Positions 32,560-43,474 of a stretch of 64,000 nt of DNA are shown here, piece by piece (the first letter of the stretch is position 1; every line of letters begins with the position of its first letter). The stretch lies in assembly GCA_963920525.1 (NCBI GenBank), contig OY986438.1, positions 76,580,060-76,644,059 of the forward strand, given 5' to 3'. The stretch is from Dichetophora obliterata (taxonomy: Eukaryota; Arthropoda; Insecta; Diptera; Sciomyzidae). A program made the translations under genes and the position numbers. Under the pieces are notes generated by a model. The model saw only the letters and a program-made list of their open reading frames with translations, was not told the DNA's origin and did not search any database.

Positions 32560-34025
32560 AAATTGCCACACCCCCCTGTAACCGCCCCCAAATCAATAAA
32601 AATGTTATATTTCAGTCGGTTTGGGTCGTAGAAGGCTAAAATTTTGTAATTTAGTACGTATGGTTACTGTCGACAACTGTACTAAAAATGGCTTTCCACG
32701 CCCCCTTTTACCGCCCACAAATAAATGAAAATGGTTTATTTCAGACGGTTTTGGTCGTATAAGACTTAAATTTGGTACTTTGGTTTGTGTAAATACTGAC
32801 AGTAACTGTACGAAAAATTGGTTTCCACGCCCCCTTTTTGCGCCCACAAATCAGTGAAAATGCTATATTTCAAGCAGTTTTGGCCGTATGAGACTTACAT
32901 GTGATACCAAAGTTTTTTGTTTACTTTCGGCAACTGTACTAAAAAAGGGCGTCATCGCTATATAGCCACACCCACTTTTTGAGAAATCATGAAAATTGAC
33001 TACTGGGTCGATTGAGCTAAAATGTTGGCTTAGTTTGTACGGTTACTGTCAGCAACTGTACTAAAAATTGGTTTCCACGCCCCCCTTCTACCGCCCACAA
33101 ACCAATGAAAACGTTTTATTTCAACGGTTTGGGTCGTATTAGACAAAAATTTTGTAAATCAGTACATATGGTTACTTTCGGCAAGTGTACCAAAAATAGG
33201 CTTATATTTCGCATGGTTTTGATCGCATAGACTAAATTTGGTTATTTAGTGCATGGCTACTTTCGGCAGCTATACATAAAATGGTGAATATATTTGGCAT
33301 TTCTTGACATGTTCGTATATGGCAGTAAGGCGGTCTGTGGCAGAACAACGTCTGCCGGGAAGAGTGAGTGTTCCTGTTAGGTTTGGTAACGTTTGGACGA
33401 GGGGGCGTGGTACCTCCCATACAAGCCAAATTTGCTCTATCGACCACAAACCAAATAAGAGATATATACCAAACGGGTTCAATCGCAAAAACTAAGATTT
33501 AGTAAGTTTTTTCAAGTGGTTACTGTCAGTAACTGTACAAAAAATGGGCGTGGTAGCAATATATATACGCCCACTTTTTTGAAATCATGGCAATTCCAGA
33601 GTTCTACACATATTTATAGTGAAACTTGCTGTGTAGGTGCTCCAAGAGGCAGTCACGATACATAAATATTTTCACGCCCACTTTTACCGCCCACAAATCA
33701 ATATCTGTCTATATAAAAATGAATCGTGATTTGTTCGGATGCTTAATACTTGAAAATGACTGGACCAATTTAGATACTTCCTTCTACGGGTTTGTTCGTA
33801 ACTGCTACGCAAAGGCTTACGAAAAAATAATGCCACACCCTTTTATCACCCACAAATCAATAAAAATGGTATATTTAAGACGGTTTTGGTCGTATTAAAT
33901 TAAAATTTAATAAACAAGTTCGTATGATAACTGTCATTAACTTTAATAAAAACGGGCGTGGTCACTCTTATTCTACGCCTTCTTTTAAGAAAATATGAAA
34001 GAAGAAATGCCACACCCCCTTTTAC
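32560..34025 (+). repeat. Helentron tandem array 1, about 125-130-bp units
   Basis: Anchors of the form CGCCCACAAATCAATGAAAA recur at about 32586, 32712, 32842, 33092, 33689 and 33850, each followed by a TTTCAGNCGGTTTTGGTCGTA-like block and GGTTACTGTC-AACTGTAC. Spacing is near 126-130 or multiples. The copies are diverged from each other and interrupted by a second HINE-like head. Confidence 0.75.
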
Positions 34026-35345
34026 GTCCCATAAATAAATAAAAAATTTGTGTTATCGAATAGCTTTATAGTTATGGGTCGCACAGCTTAGAAATTCGGT
34101 ATTCGACCACAATCTAGACGTACCATTTCAGTGATGAAATTTTATGGGAGTTGGTCAAGGGGGAGTTGGACCTCACATACAACAAAATTTGTGTTATCGA
34201 ATATCTTTGAAGGTATAGGAATTCAGCTTTGGAAATCAGTTTTTGGCCTCAATTTACACATGCAGTTTCAATGATTTTATTTTATGGGCGTTGGACAACG
34301 AGCCGTGACAATCTCCCTTACAACCCAAATTTGCGATATCGAATTTCTTTGAAGTTATAGGTTGACAGCGTAAGAATTCCGTATTCGACCTAAGTTTATA
34401 CATGCACTTTCATTACTTACATTTTATGGGTAGGGCAAAGAGGAGTGGCACTTCCCTTACAACCCAACTTTGTGCTTTCAAATAGCTTTAGAGTTATAGG
34501 TCGCACAACGCCGGAGTTCAGTATTTGACCTCAATGTACACATGCAGTTTCATTGATTTAATTTTATGTTCATTGGTAAGAGGGTCGTGGCACCTCCGAT
34601 TTAACGTAAATTTGCGATATCGAATATCATTTAAGTTATAGGTCGCACAGTTTTTGAATTCAGTATTGGACCTCAATGTACACATGCAGTTTCATTGATT
34701 ACATTTTATGAGCGTTGATCAAGAGGGAGTGGAACCTCCCATACAACGAAAATTTGTGATATCGAATAGCTTTGGAGTGCAAAGTCGTATAGCGGCGCAG
34801 TTCAGTATTCGACCAAAATTTACGCATGCAGATTTACTAATAAAATTTTGTAGAGTTTGTCGGGGGGGGGGCGGGCGTGACACCTCCAACTTAATCCAAA
34901 TTTGGGATATCAAATAGCTTTGGAGTTATAGGTTACTCAGCTTCGAAATTCAGTATTCGACCTCAATTTACACATGCAATTTCATTGGTAAAATTTTATG
35001 GGCGTAGGAAAAAGGGGAGTGGCACCTCCCATACAACCCAAATTTTTGCTATCGAATAGTTTTGGAGTTATATGTCGCACAGTTTTGGAATTCGGTATTC
35101 GACCTCACCGTACACATCCAGTTTAATTGATTACATTCTATTAGCGGTGATGAAGAGGGCGTGGCACTCCTATATAACCCAATTTATGGGTAGGGCAAAG
35201 GGAAGTGGCACTTCCCTTACAAACCAACTTTGTGCTTTGAAATAGCTTTAGAGTTATAGGTCGCACAACGCCGGAATTCAGTATTCGACCTCAATTTAGA
35301 CAAGCTGTTTAACTGATAACATTTTATGGGTCTTTGACAAGGGAG
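34026..35345 (+). repeat. Helentron tandem array 2, about 140-bp units, nine copies
   Basis: The anchor AATTCAGTATTCGACCTC and variants recur at about 34095, 34232, 34375, 34515, 34655, 34800, 34947, 35089 and 35275. Each unit also has CATACAACCCAAATTTG, GAATAGCTTTGGAGTTATAG and ACACATGCAGTTTCATTGAT. The unit sequence is unrelated to array 1. No genes; spurious frames occur on both strands. Confidence 0.8.
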
Positions 35346-35376
35346 AGTGGCAGCAACGCGCCGGGTTTTAGCTAGT

Positions 35377-36080
35377 ATACAATATTTTTAATTGTTGTTT
35401 TGGAGCTGCTGACCCACTGTGCTGCTTTTCTTATATTCTCAGTGCTGCGTGAGCTCAAGAGTTAAGCTTGGAAGATCAGTCAAGCTTGGTCCAACGTTGG
35501 TAAGTTTTAAGCAGTAGCTGCTGTTTCAGCTTTGATCGCTAGTAAAGCGACACAAAGTCGAATTAAAAAAAGTGCTGAAGTTTAGAATACACACACACAC
35601 GAAAAAATTACTCTTCGCGGAAAATTTTTGTTGGTCAAAAAACCCAAAATACAAAAATTCACAATTCAAAAAAATCACAATTTACCGCGAAATTCTGACG
35701 AGAATTTTTCCGAGTTCAGACACCGGACTATGAAAAAGCACACTCCAAGAAAACTAAACTGAAGAGCGATTCGCGTATTTTTTCGAACTGCGGTAGCACC
35801 AATTTTGTCTTATCAACAATAAATCTAATAACAGTTGGAATAAAAGATCTCACCTTCTATTTTTTGGATCAGATCTCACCTTCTAAAAAAATAAAATTTT
35901 CCTCTATCTCTGAAGCTGTTGACGTTGCAGTTGTTGTTGTTGATGTTGATGGCTTCGATGCTTGTTGGCGGCTTCGCTTTATTTTTTTTATTAAATGTCT
36001 TTATTCTTTTTTTTTAACTTCAACTCGTGACCGAGCGAAACAAAATTAAATTACTTAAAAAAACGCGAAGGTTAACAAAA
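35377..36080 (-). other. BEL leader region with candidate splice donors
   Basis: Between the Helentron and the primer-binding site. AGAAGGTGAGATCT occurs twice in 30 bases on the minus strand (GT at about 35853 and 35879), each a good splice donor. A segment around 35440-35475 (TCTCAGTGCTGCG, GAGTTAAGCTT) resembles part of the inverted-repeat arms at 31655-31685 and 28235-28265. No ORF of note; the open frame 35864-36049 is low-complexity. Confidence 0.45.
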
Positions 36081-36098
36081 CGGGTCGAATAAGGACCA
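36081..36098 (-). promoter_or_regulatory. Putative primer-binding site of the BEL element
   Basis: Immediately inside the 5' LTR the minus strand reads TGGTCCTTATTCGACCCG; the leading TGG complements a tRNA CCA end. I cannot assign the tRNA. Confidence 0.5.
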
Positions 36099-36404
36099 TA
36101 TGATTATTCCCGACGGAACTTACTTTATTAAAAACACTACTGCTTTAAGACGGAAAAAAGACCTTTAATGAAAAAGAAAATTTAAACCTTTCGACGAAAA
36201 TCAAAAAAGACTGTGGTTAGTTTGCGCTTATAAAAAGACGACTGACTTTTATTTGGCTGAGGCCGGACTTCAAAAACATAATTCTAAGTCTTATTTACAT
36301 AAGAGAGGGAGGGTGCACTCCCATATAAAAATAAAACAATTAAACTCAGCCGCTGTACAGAAGGTACAGGGCTGATCAAAATTACGTTTACACATTTGTA
36401 AACA
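36099..36404 (-). repeat. 5' LTR of the BEL/Pao element
   Basis: Starts TGTTTACAAATG at 36404 on the minus strand and ends AATAATCATA at 36099. It differs from the 3' LTR by a small insertion (about 36160-36175) and scattered substitutions, which points to a fairly old insertion. Confidence 0.8.
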
Positions 36405-36419
36405 AGGGTGTTTACCAGT

Positions 36420-36533
36420 CAGTTACACGTTCAAGTTTCCTTTCAAGTTGCAACACTCATACATTTTTACTGTGTTTACACTAAAAAATTTTGAGTATGT
36501 TGCAACTTGAAAGGAAACTTCAACGTGTAACTG
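36420..36533. mobile_element. 114-bp hairpin MITE
   Basis: Arms CAGTTACACGTTCAAGTTTC and GAAACTTCAACGTGTAACTG pair over about 35 bases around a short loop. Just outside the BEL element on its right side. Confidence 0.75.
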
Positions 36534-36562
36534 CAGAGTTACGAAAGTCCCCATTCAGCCCG

Positions 36563-36917
36563 ATAACACAGCGTCTCCACGGGCAATATGTCCCTCAATG
36601 AAATATTGCCAGAATGGGAATTTTCTAAATATTGCCCGTGGAAACGCGAAATTGCCAGCAAGGAAATATGTCCATTGCCAAACGCTTGCAGGGCAATGTT
36701 GCCATGCATAGAATATTGCTCTTACGCATTTTTTACAACTTTTCAAGTTTTCTAGAGACTTAAATGTTTTAATGCAATAATGCCGCTCATTCAACGCCAT
36801 TTCATATATTACCCATTGCGGCAATATTTTGCCCCATCATCGAAAAATTGCCAGATCAAGCAATGTTTCCTTGCTCGCAATATTGCGCGAAACATTGCTC
36901 GTGGAGACACAGCGTTA
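36563..36917. mobile_element. 355-bp MITE with GCGTCTCCACGGGCAAT termini
   Basis: The left GCGTCTCCACGGGCAATATG and the right CATTGCTCGTGGAGACACAG are inverted. The interior repeats CAATATTGC words on both strands. ORFs across it are by-products. Confidence 0.65.
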
Positions 36918-37109
36918 GTTAACAAACTGCTTGCGGCGAAAGCAATTATTGCTCCGAGAATTGCCGAGTGAAAATCGACTCCTTTCAACCCGAGCAGTCA
37001 GCTATGTCCAAAGCAGTAAAATATAAGGAACTGGTGTAATAGCAGAAAAGTGTGGTACTGTCTATATTGGTGTTGGTTCACACAAATCCGGTTGTATGTA
37101 TTCAAATTG

Positions 37110-37990
37110 TAGGAACATTTCAAGAATAGCAACAATTTAAACTATTTATAAAATTTCAGATCACTCGCAATTGGCTTAGAAGTTATCCAATGTTGGTAAA
37201 AATGGACAAAAAAATCTAGCTGATTTTTTAAGTTTTCCAGCAAAACTAAACTTTATGGGTATCAAAAAAGAGATAATATAAGTATCTTTTCAACAAAATA
37301 TCAAACATAAAAATACACGCATTAAAGATAAAACCTTTTTTAATTTAAATCGCGAAGTTTTTTCAAATTAAATAAAAAAAAGCTTAATGTATGTTAAGAA
37401 CCACAACGATGTCAACCATTAATGTAGCGCAAGCCTTAAGCAGAGCGCGCATTAATTATTTTTAACTTTAAATGTAGGCTATGCAGTGTAAGCAAAACAT
37501 TCATAAACCGTTTATAGTGGTTTACAATGCTTAGCATGCATTTATTAATTGGTTATGTCATATTTTATTTTATTTTGTAATTCTGCTTAACACGTAATTT
37601 AAGCTAAAGAACATTTAATATTGTGTAATATTAGTTTATGTAGCATAAAATTTTTGTACCTATAAAAGGGTCCAATCAATAAAATATTAATTATTACGTT
37701 AAATCAAGTCAAAGTGTTTTAGTGTATTCAAGCCCTGCTTAATTGGTTTCAAAGTGCCAATTAAGTGTTTTCATCATATTAAAATCAAGCCCTGCTTAAC
37801 TGGTTTTAAGTGCCAGTTAGGTGCCTGCCTTTATCAATTCCAAGTGTTAATAAAAGTTCTGTTGGAATCACCAAAGATTACCTTTGTTTTAATATCCATA
37901 AAGCTTGGTTTTGTTGGAAAACTAGAAAAACAGCAAGATTTTTAGGTAATTTTTTTAAATTTGAAGCCCTATAAATTCTAAACTTGAACT
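37110..37990. repeat. Fold-back repeat, first copy, split by an LTR-like insert
   Basis: Left side 37115-37290 (CAAGAATAGCAACAA, CTCGCAATTGGCTTAGAAG, TGGGTATCAAAA) and right side 37890-37990 (inverse orientation: GGTTTTGTTGGAAAACTAG, CAGCAAGATTT) are related to the two arms of the fold-back at 39160-39990. 36918-37109 holds nothing recognised. Confidence 0.5.
37392..37868 (+). repeat. Possible solo LTR
   Basis: Begins TGTTAAGAACCACAACG. It contains a TATA-like CCTATAAAAG (about 37659) followed by AATAAA signals, and two related copies of TCAAGCCCTGCTTAA (37728, 37786). It separates the two arms of the fold-back repeat. No target duplication was found, so the boundaries are tentative. Confidence 0.3.
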
Positions 37991-39159
37991 TTAATTACAA
38001 ATAAAATTAGATTAATTTTTAAAACCATTATTTTTTGGGTGTTTATGCCTAGTTGTTGTGTAGAAATCAGAATCCTTTAACAAATAGGTACTTAATCTGA
38101 TTCACTATGCTGAAAACAAGAAGCAGTGTTTGTGTTTTGACAGATGTGGTTTAATCAAACTGGCGCAAAATCAACGGGGTCTAATTTGAATTTTTCAACC
38201 ATTTTTAATTAGAAATATATACAGGTACTAAATCTGATTCATTATGCTGAATACAAGAGCGCTAAAAAAATATTTAACTAGACATATTCACCTATGGAAC
38301 GAAAGCGCATTGTTTTTAAGTTTTCGGGAACTTTTACAATTTTTAACCGCAGAACTCATGTTGCATTTATTTTTGTGGTTTTTTTCTTCGATTTTGTCGC
38401 TTTTTAAGCAGTGGAAAATGTTTGAAATTAAATTATTTACAACTATTTTCCTGAGGAGTCTTCCAATCAGATGCCAGGGTTCTCAGAAATGTCAAAAAAC
38501 ACTCTCTGCAACACTGGCTGTATTTCTTTATTCATTCCAGACGTTCGGAATGACTTGTTTTGTTTTTTTATTCAGTTTTGATTATCCGGAATATTCTTTT
38601 TGTGTTTCTTTATTCTTACGGAATATTCCGAACGTATTCTTTCTATACCATCAGCTGAAGAAGAACAAAAAGAATATTACTTGTATTTGAGGTTATATTC
38701 GATTGACGTTATAAACAAACAGCAAATTGAAGTAAAATGGCGCTTAACACAAATGGTAAAATTTATATTGTTTAAAGCTTCTAATTTGCATTTTTATTTA
38801 GTTTGCTATATATAATGCATGACAATTAGTTTAAAAGTTATTGTGTTTAATTTGTGATATTTAAATTTAACATGAATTCAATTGCGAGCTTCAGATCAAG
38901 TTAGTGCTTTCGTGCCATCATCATGCATCTGACTCCGAGTATACTCTGCCAATCACAAAGCTTGATGTGCGTCAAGTCGATGGTCAACATGAATCCTTCA
39001 GTCTGGTGGAAAAAACAATCTAGCAACGTCTTGACAATACTTTTAGTACGGCGACAAAGTTATTTACTTCCTGCGAGAGTCTAGCGGGAAGCAGGTGTAA
39101 TAATTCAAGAAAAATGCACTCGCGGTCACTGGAATGAATGTGCCTCTCAGTTCATGATC
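37991..39159. other. Unassigned AT-rich stretch
   Basis: No gene recognised. The 148-codon frame at 38244-38690 has a low-complexity, phenylalanine-rich product without known motifs. A GGAATATTCCGAACG palindromic cluster with TTTCTTTATTC words lies at 38500-38645, similar to the hairpin at 44670-44743. Confidence 0.4.
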
Positions 39160-39990
39160 TTCATTATTGGGAACATATCAAGAATAGCGACAACTATAAT
39201 TTTTTACTTTTTTTGCGGATGGTATGGATTTTGGCCTCTTATATCAAAATCTGAAAAAATTCAGGTCGCTCGCAATTGGTTTAGAAGCTACAGGCCTCAA
39301 AGTAGCTTCAGGAAAGATGGCCTACAAATCTTGCTGTTTTGTTTTTCTCCAACAAAAGTACGCTTTATGTGTATAAAAACAAAGGTAATGCAAGGACCTA
39401 TTTATCGAGTCATCATTCATAAAAATCCAGGCATAACTTTTTAAGTTATAACCCACTTGTCATTATATATATATTGAGTTATGTATGCAATGTACTTGAA
39501 AGTCCAAATTTAATTAAAACTACATGAATTTGTCTCTTAGCACATGTCTCTTTTAAATAGGAGGCCTTCAGCCGCTGCTTAGAGATAACAACCCTCAGTA
39601 AGTCCCACACCGGCTTCGCCGCCTACAGTACTTCTGAATATAATTCTATTTCTAAAATGAAAAAATCTGGCTTTTCCGAGAAATTATAAATATAAAAAGA
39701 GTTATATCTTAAAAATTTATGTATGCATTTTTAAGTTTGATGCCTCGTTGAATATGTACTTCCATTACTTTTCTTTTGATACCCAGAAAGCGAAGTTTTG
39801 TTGGAACACTAAAAAACACAGCAAGATTTGTAGGTCATTTTTTTCAACTTTGTATTCCTATAGCTTCTAAACCAATTGCGAGCAACCTGAAATTTTTTCA
39901 AATTTGGATATAGGAGGCCAAAATCCATATTATCCAATAAAAAAATATTAAGAAAGATAGTTGTCGCTATTCTTGAATTATACCCATTAA
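39160..39990. repeat. Fold-back element of about 830 bp
   Basis: Arms about 39165-39385 and 39780-39985 are inverted: ATCAAGAATAGCGACAACTA on the left and its inverse TAGTTGTCGCTATTCTTGAA on the right, with CTCGCAATTGGTTTAGAAGC and its inverse further in. The loop has no coding signal. 39991-40311 holds nothing recognised. Confidence 0.6.
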
Positions 39991-40311
39991 TGTTTTCTTT
40001 ACCAAGAATTATCAAAATACAAAAAGTCTTGCCAAATTCAGAGAGTTTTGCAAATTTTGTAATGCAAGTCAAAAATCAGTTTTCTTTTTTGTAACGTAAC
40101 GCCAGCATATATTTTTACTTATATCTTTAAATCCTTAATGTCGATTGTTGTCATTGTTTTTACTTGGTATAGTGCTACTTCAGTACTACGCATATATAAA
40201 AGAAGCCTTTTAAAAAATTAGGCATTTTATTCCTTTTTCTTAATATTTTTTCGTAAAATCGTCGATAACGCCAGTTTGGAAATGCCCATATATACAAATA
40301 TATATATATAT

Positions 40312-40484
40312 AATAATCGCTCAAGTCAACCGACCTTTTAGACGGATTTATATATCTGCGTCGATAAGCAATAACAGCTTAAGTGTAATATATAATTTTT
40401 TGTGTCAATTTGTGTGATGAGATATACTCATAGAACACAGCTACAGCAGTTATTCAAATCCGTCGGTTGACTTGAGCGATTATT
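40312..40484. mobile_element. 173-bp MITE
   Basis: AATAATCGCTCAAGTCAACC at the left is matched by GGTTGACTTGAGCGATTATT at the right, 22-23 bases without a mismatch. Inserted beside a (TA)n run. Confidence 0.8.
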
Positions 40485-40610
40485 GTTTCTTGCCACGAAT
40501 ATGTATATATTGTATTTAAATTTATTGATTTTAATTGTATAAATTACAACTAAACTTTAAAATATAAAAATATGAAAAAATGTTGTCTTGAGTAAATCTT
40601 TTGCTTATTT

Positions 40611-41200
40611 ACAAACTTTATTGACACGCCTTTGAAGTGGTCACCAGGCGACATAAAATGCCTAATAGAATTATATTCTAAACATTCCGAAGAATTCGAT
40701 TCCATGCAAAAAAATAAAATTTGGGATAAGATATCCTCAGAAATATCAGACATTCGAGGGAAAAATATATCATCTTAACAATGCAATGGAAAGTGGAAGG
40801 GCCTGAAGTCCACTTACAAAAAAATAAAAGACCACAACAACACCAGTGGCAACAACAGGAAAAATTGGGAGTATTTTTATACTATAGACGAGCTGCTCTA
40901 TAAAAGACCTGAAGTAAATCCACCAGCCACTTGCTCTGGCGATTCCGCAGAAGTTACTGTAAATTCCACAATTGATAACGACTTTTCTGACATAGTCATA
41001 GATGAAAGCAGAATCCAAAAAAAAAAACATTTGAAGGACGTAAGCGAAAGGATGTCACAGATGCGGAGACTGCACGTCAATTGCGGCATAACAAAAAAAT
41101 GCAAAGGACGGATGAATACTTAGGTCTTTTTAAAACCCTTGTAAATCACGTAGTACAAAGCACTTCCTCTGTTGAAAAAAACACTAATCAAAATATGTAA
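40611..41200 (+). pseudogene. Harbinger Myb/SANT-like DNA-binding protein
   Basis: The frame reads WSPGDIKCLIELYSKH, NKIWDKISSEIS, an in-frame TAA at 40776, QCNGKWKGLKSTYKKIKDHN, NRKNWEYFYTIDELLY and RPEVNPPA: the tryptophan-rich three-helix Myb-like domain of Harbinger accessory proteins. After an A-run at about 41020 the frame shifts to FEGRKRKDVTDAETAR and ends NTNQNM at 41200. One stop and one slip inactivate it. The protein normally carries the transposase to the nucleus and the element ends. Confidence 0.65.
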
Positions 41201-41220
41201 AACGTTAAGCATCTTCATAA

Positions 41221-41446
41221 TCAGGAATGTTCTGCATTCCACTTCCGAGTGGAAGTGTAAAGAAATCATAATTGAATTCGATATTTTCTATTCTATGTAT
41301 ACCTTCTTTTTTTAATACAATGAATTATATTAACAAATTAAATAAAATATTAAACGAAAAACGTGTTATGTAAAACACAATATATCGTATTTAATTGTGA
41401 TTTAATTTCACTTCTACTCGTAAGTGGAATGCAGAACATGCCTGAA
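41221..41446. mobile_element. 226-bp MITE
   Basis: TCAGGAATGTTCTGCATTCC at the left and GGAATGCAGAACATGCCTGA at the right are inverted, with CGAGTGGAAGTG/CACTTCTACTCG further in. Lies between the two Harbinger genes. Confidence 0.75.
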
Positions 41447-41689
41447 TGTAATGCGTATGCATTACCGTTTTACATATTTTGAATTTGATTACTGTTTCAC
41501 GAAACTTTTCTACCAGCAAATCAATTCAATTTAATATTTTTAAAAGCTACATTTGTAAAATTTAAGTTTTTTAATAAATTTTAATGGTAAAAAAAGAAAT
41601 TTATTATACTTTGTTAGCGCCCAAACGGGCCTAGTTTTTGGAAAAGGTTAAATGAAATATTTTTTTGAAGTTAAAAATAGGCTTAATTA

Positions 41690-42880
41690 TTATAAAATTT
41701 CAGCAATGTGGCTTCTTTTTCGACTTCCGTTTGTATCGTCAGTTTCTGTCGAAGCAACAGCTTCGGAATATTCTCCTACGGGTATGAATTCACTAAAAAA
41801 ATCTTGACGCTTCATACAAAAATTGTGCAAAATGCAGCAAGAAATTATAATTAGAGGGATGTAGTCTGCACGCCTTGTGTTGATTTTATGAAGACGCCAA
41901 AATCTACCTTTCAATAAGCCAAACGCTCTTTCTATCACGACTCGCATGGACGAATGGACGTAGTTATATTTTTTTTTGCTGCCGATTTAAATTGCCACAA
42001 TCCTTAAATGGCACAAGAAGGTAAGGTTTCAGTCCATATCCTTGATCACCAAGCAGATGTTGGTATTCTGGAATATTTATTGTGCCTGTAAGTTTGCACA
42101 AGTTAGTTCTTTTAAGGCATATACTAATTTTAGCTTTAACCCATAAAGTGTTTTAACCTTGGGAATAGATTTCCATACACGTATATTTTTTCCCCATACA
42201 CGTATTTCTTACATTCTCACAGCGTACTCAACCGAAAATGTTGGAAGGAAATATATTCCCCTGGCTTTATTTAAAAGGCTCACATTTATTTTTACTTACC
42301 ATTATTTAATTTGCTGAATAACGTAGATCTTCGGAAGAGGCATGAGTCATGAATGGACCCAACCTCGCCTGCATAACAATCCAAAAAAAAATCATTTTTT
42401 CGTCGCAAACTCCCTGTAGCAAAACAGAGTGGAATTTTTTCCTATTAACATAGGAGTTAGGGTACTGCCTTGGCTTTGCAATGGGTATATGGCTACCATC
42501 AATGCATTCAATTACTCCTGAATACAAAATGCAATTATAAAGTTTGTGATACGATATAATCGTTAAAAAAAAAATAACTGATCATACCTGGAAAATTGTG
42601 TTTTTGCTCAATCTGACTTGCGATGCGTTGAGCTTCCTCTGCAGATGGCCATGCAATGATTTTGTGATGAACATTAATTTTTAGCAGGGTTTGCATAACA
42701 TTAAAGGTAGATGTCCAACATGCCTTGGCCGATACATCAAATCTATCGGAAATTGACCTGAAAAATTATTATTAATAATAAAAAAATTTATTGTATAAAT
42801 CTTTTGCATCTACCTGAAGCATTCCGAGGTACCATAACGTCATTAACAATTGCTTCTCCAACACGATCATCGGAAATTGA
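41690..42880 (-). pseudogene. PIF/Harbinger DDE transposase, multi-exon
   Basis: Read leftwards: YGTSECFRSISDRFDVSAKA with an intron of about 57 nt (CTTCAG/GTAGATG ... TTTTTCAG) near 42816-42760; WPSAEEAQRIASQIEQKHNF; a second intron (CCAG/GTATGATC ... GTATTCAG) near 42590-42535; VIECIDGSHIPI (first D) and NRKKFHSVLLQGVCDEKM; a third donor ATG/GTAAGTA at 42303; LLGDQGYGLKPYLLVPF (second D) near 42040; then a frameshift at about 41965 and RVVIERAFGLLKGRFWRL (E) and CCILHNFC, stop 41690. All three catalytic residues are visible; the frameshift makes it a pseudogene. Introns show it is not a processed copy. Confidence 0.8.
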
Positions 42881-42960
42881 TGAAAATTAATGAAATTGGA
42901 AGAATTGACTCCATTTTTGCTTTTTAAATTTTTTTTTCGTTATTAGCTGATAAACAAAAG

Positions 42961-43474
42961 TGTAGTTCTGAGGTGCGTTATAAATTAAAACGTTTTTATT
43001 TTTTATTTAAATTGTTTATTTTCAATTTAAAATTTACGACTACTCAATTGAATAATGTTCACAGATTGCTATTTTTGCCATATACGAATTTAAATTTAAA
43101 AGGTATTTATTACATACAAATATATATAAATATAGGTATTTATTGTAGCAAAAACTATAAAACTTCCTACAATCATCCCTTAAAATTAAAAAAGTCGGTC
43201 TTTTAGAACGGTTCAACCGGTTGAAATAGTTAAAGTAGGGTAATTGCTTAATATTTTTGTTAAAAATTTCGCCAAAAAATATGCGATCCGATTGCCTGGT
43301 ACATGAACTTGAATTTCTGGCAATCATTTGTGGAACTGGTCAAACTTACTGCAGTATATCACAAAAGCTTAATGCTTGAGCAATATCGAACGCTGCTCCT
43401 ACTCTTGCTCACGTCAGATAAATATATTTAGGGTTTCGGTTTGTGTGACTGATACACGGCTCATTGGCTCACGA
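42961..43474. other. Unassigned stretch
   Basis: AT-rich up to 43210, more balanced after that. I recognise no gene or repeat. The 43200-43470 part may be flanking genomic sequence that came with the DOP1 fragment. Confidence 0.35.

Larger units (their letters stand above)
31935..35376 (+). mobile_element. Helentron-like (HINE/DINE-type) non-autonomous Helitron
   Basis: The 5' end TCTATATATATAAAAATG followed by TATAGACTCCAAAACCGC and GAACCGATC is characteristic of insect Helentrons. The 3' end GCGCCGGGTTTTAGCTAGT (to 35376) is the matching terminus. No Rep/helicase is encoded. The interior consists of a GTATGTGG microsatellite and two tandem arrays. Partial 5' ends recur at about 32428 (CTATATACATAAAAAG, TATAGACTCCGAAAC) and 33710, so the insertion may be a chain of related copies or an internally duplicated one. 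It lies in the leader region of the BEL element. Confidence 0.75.
19335..36404 (-). mobile_element. BEL/Pao LTR retrotransposon, full span with three large insertions
   Basis: Two similar sequences of about 300 bases at 19335-19629 and 36099-36404 lie in the same orientation, and the 5 bases outside them are both AGGGT (19330-19334, 36405-36409): LTRs and the 5-bp target duplication of one insertion. Between them, read leftwards: a TGG-starting primer-binding site, leader, gag, peptidase, reverse transcriptase, RNase H, integrase, then an extra ORF and a purine-rich tract before the 3' LTR. Insertions are an RTE-like LINE, a long-inverted-repeat DNA transposon and a Helentron. Frames are broken, so it is inactive. 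Confidence 0.85.
40540..42960. mobile_element. PIF/Harbinger DNA transposon, two genes, decayed
   Basis: A plus-strand Myb/SANT-like gene (40611-41200) and a minus-strand DDE transposase gene (41690-42880) converge, the classical two-gene layout of PIF/Harbinger elements in which the Myb-like protein assists the transposase. Terminal repeats and the 3-bp target duplication are not visible to me, so the limits are approximate. A 226-bp MITE sits between the genes. Confidence 0.7.

Noticed and set aside
34026..35345. Regular repeats that could suggest a CRISPR-like array
   Set aside because: Units are about 140 bp, diverged along their whole length with no unique spacers, lie inside a Helentron, and the DNA is eukaryotic.
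38244..38690. 148-codon phenylalanine-rich ORF
   Set aside because: Low complexity, no recognisable domain, overlaps palindromic GGAATATTCC repeats.
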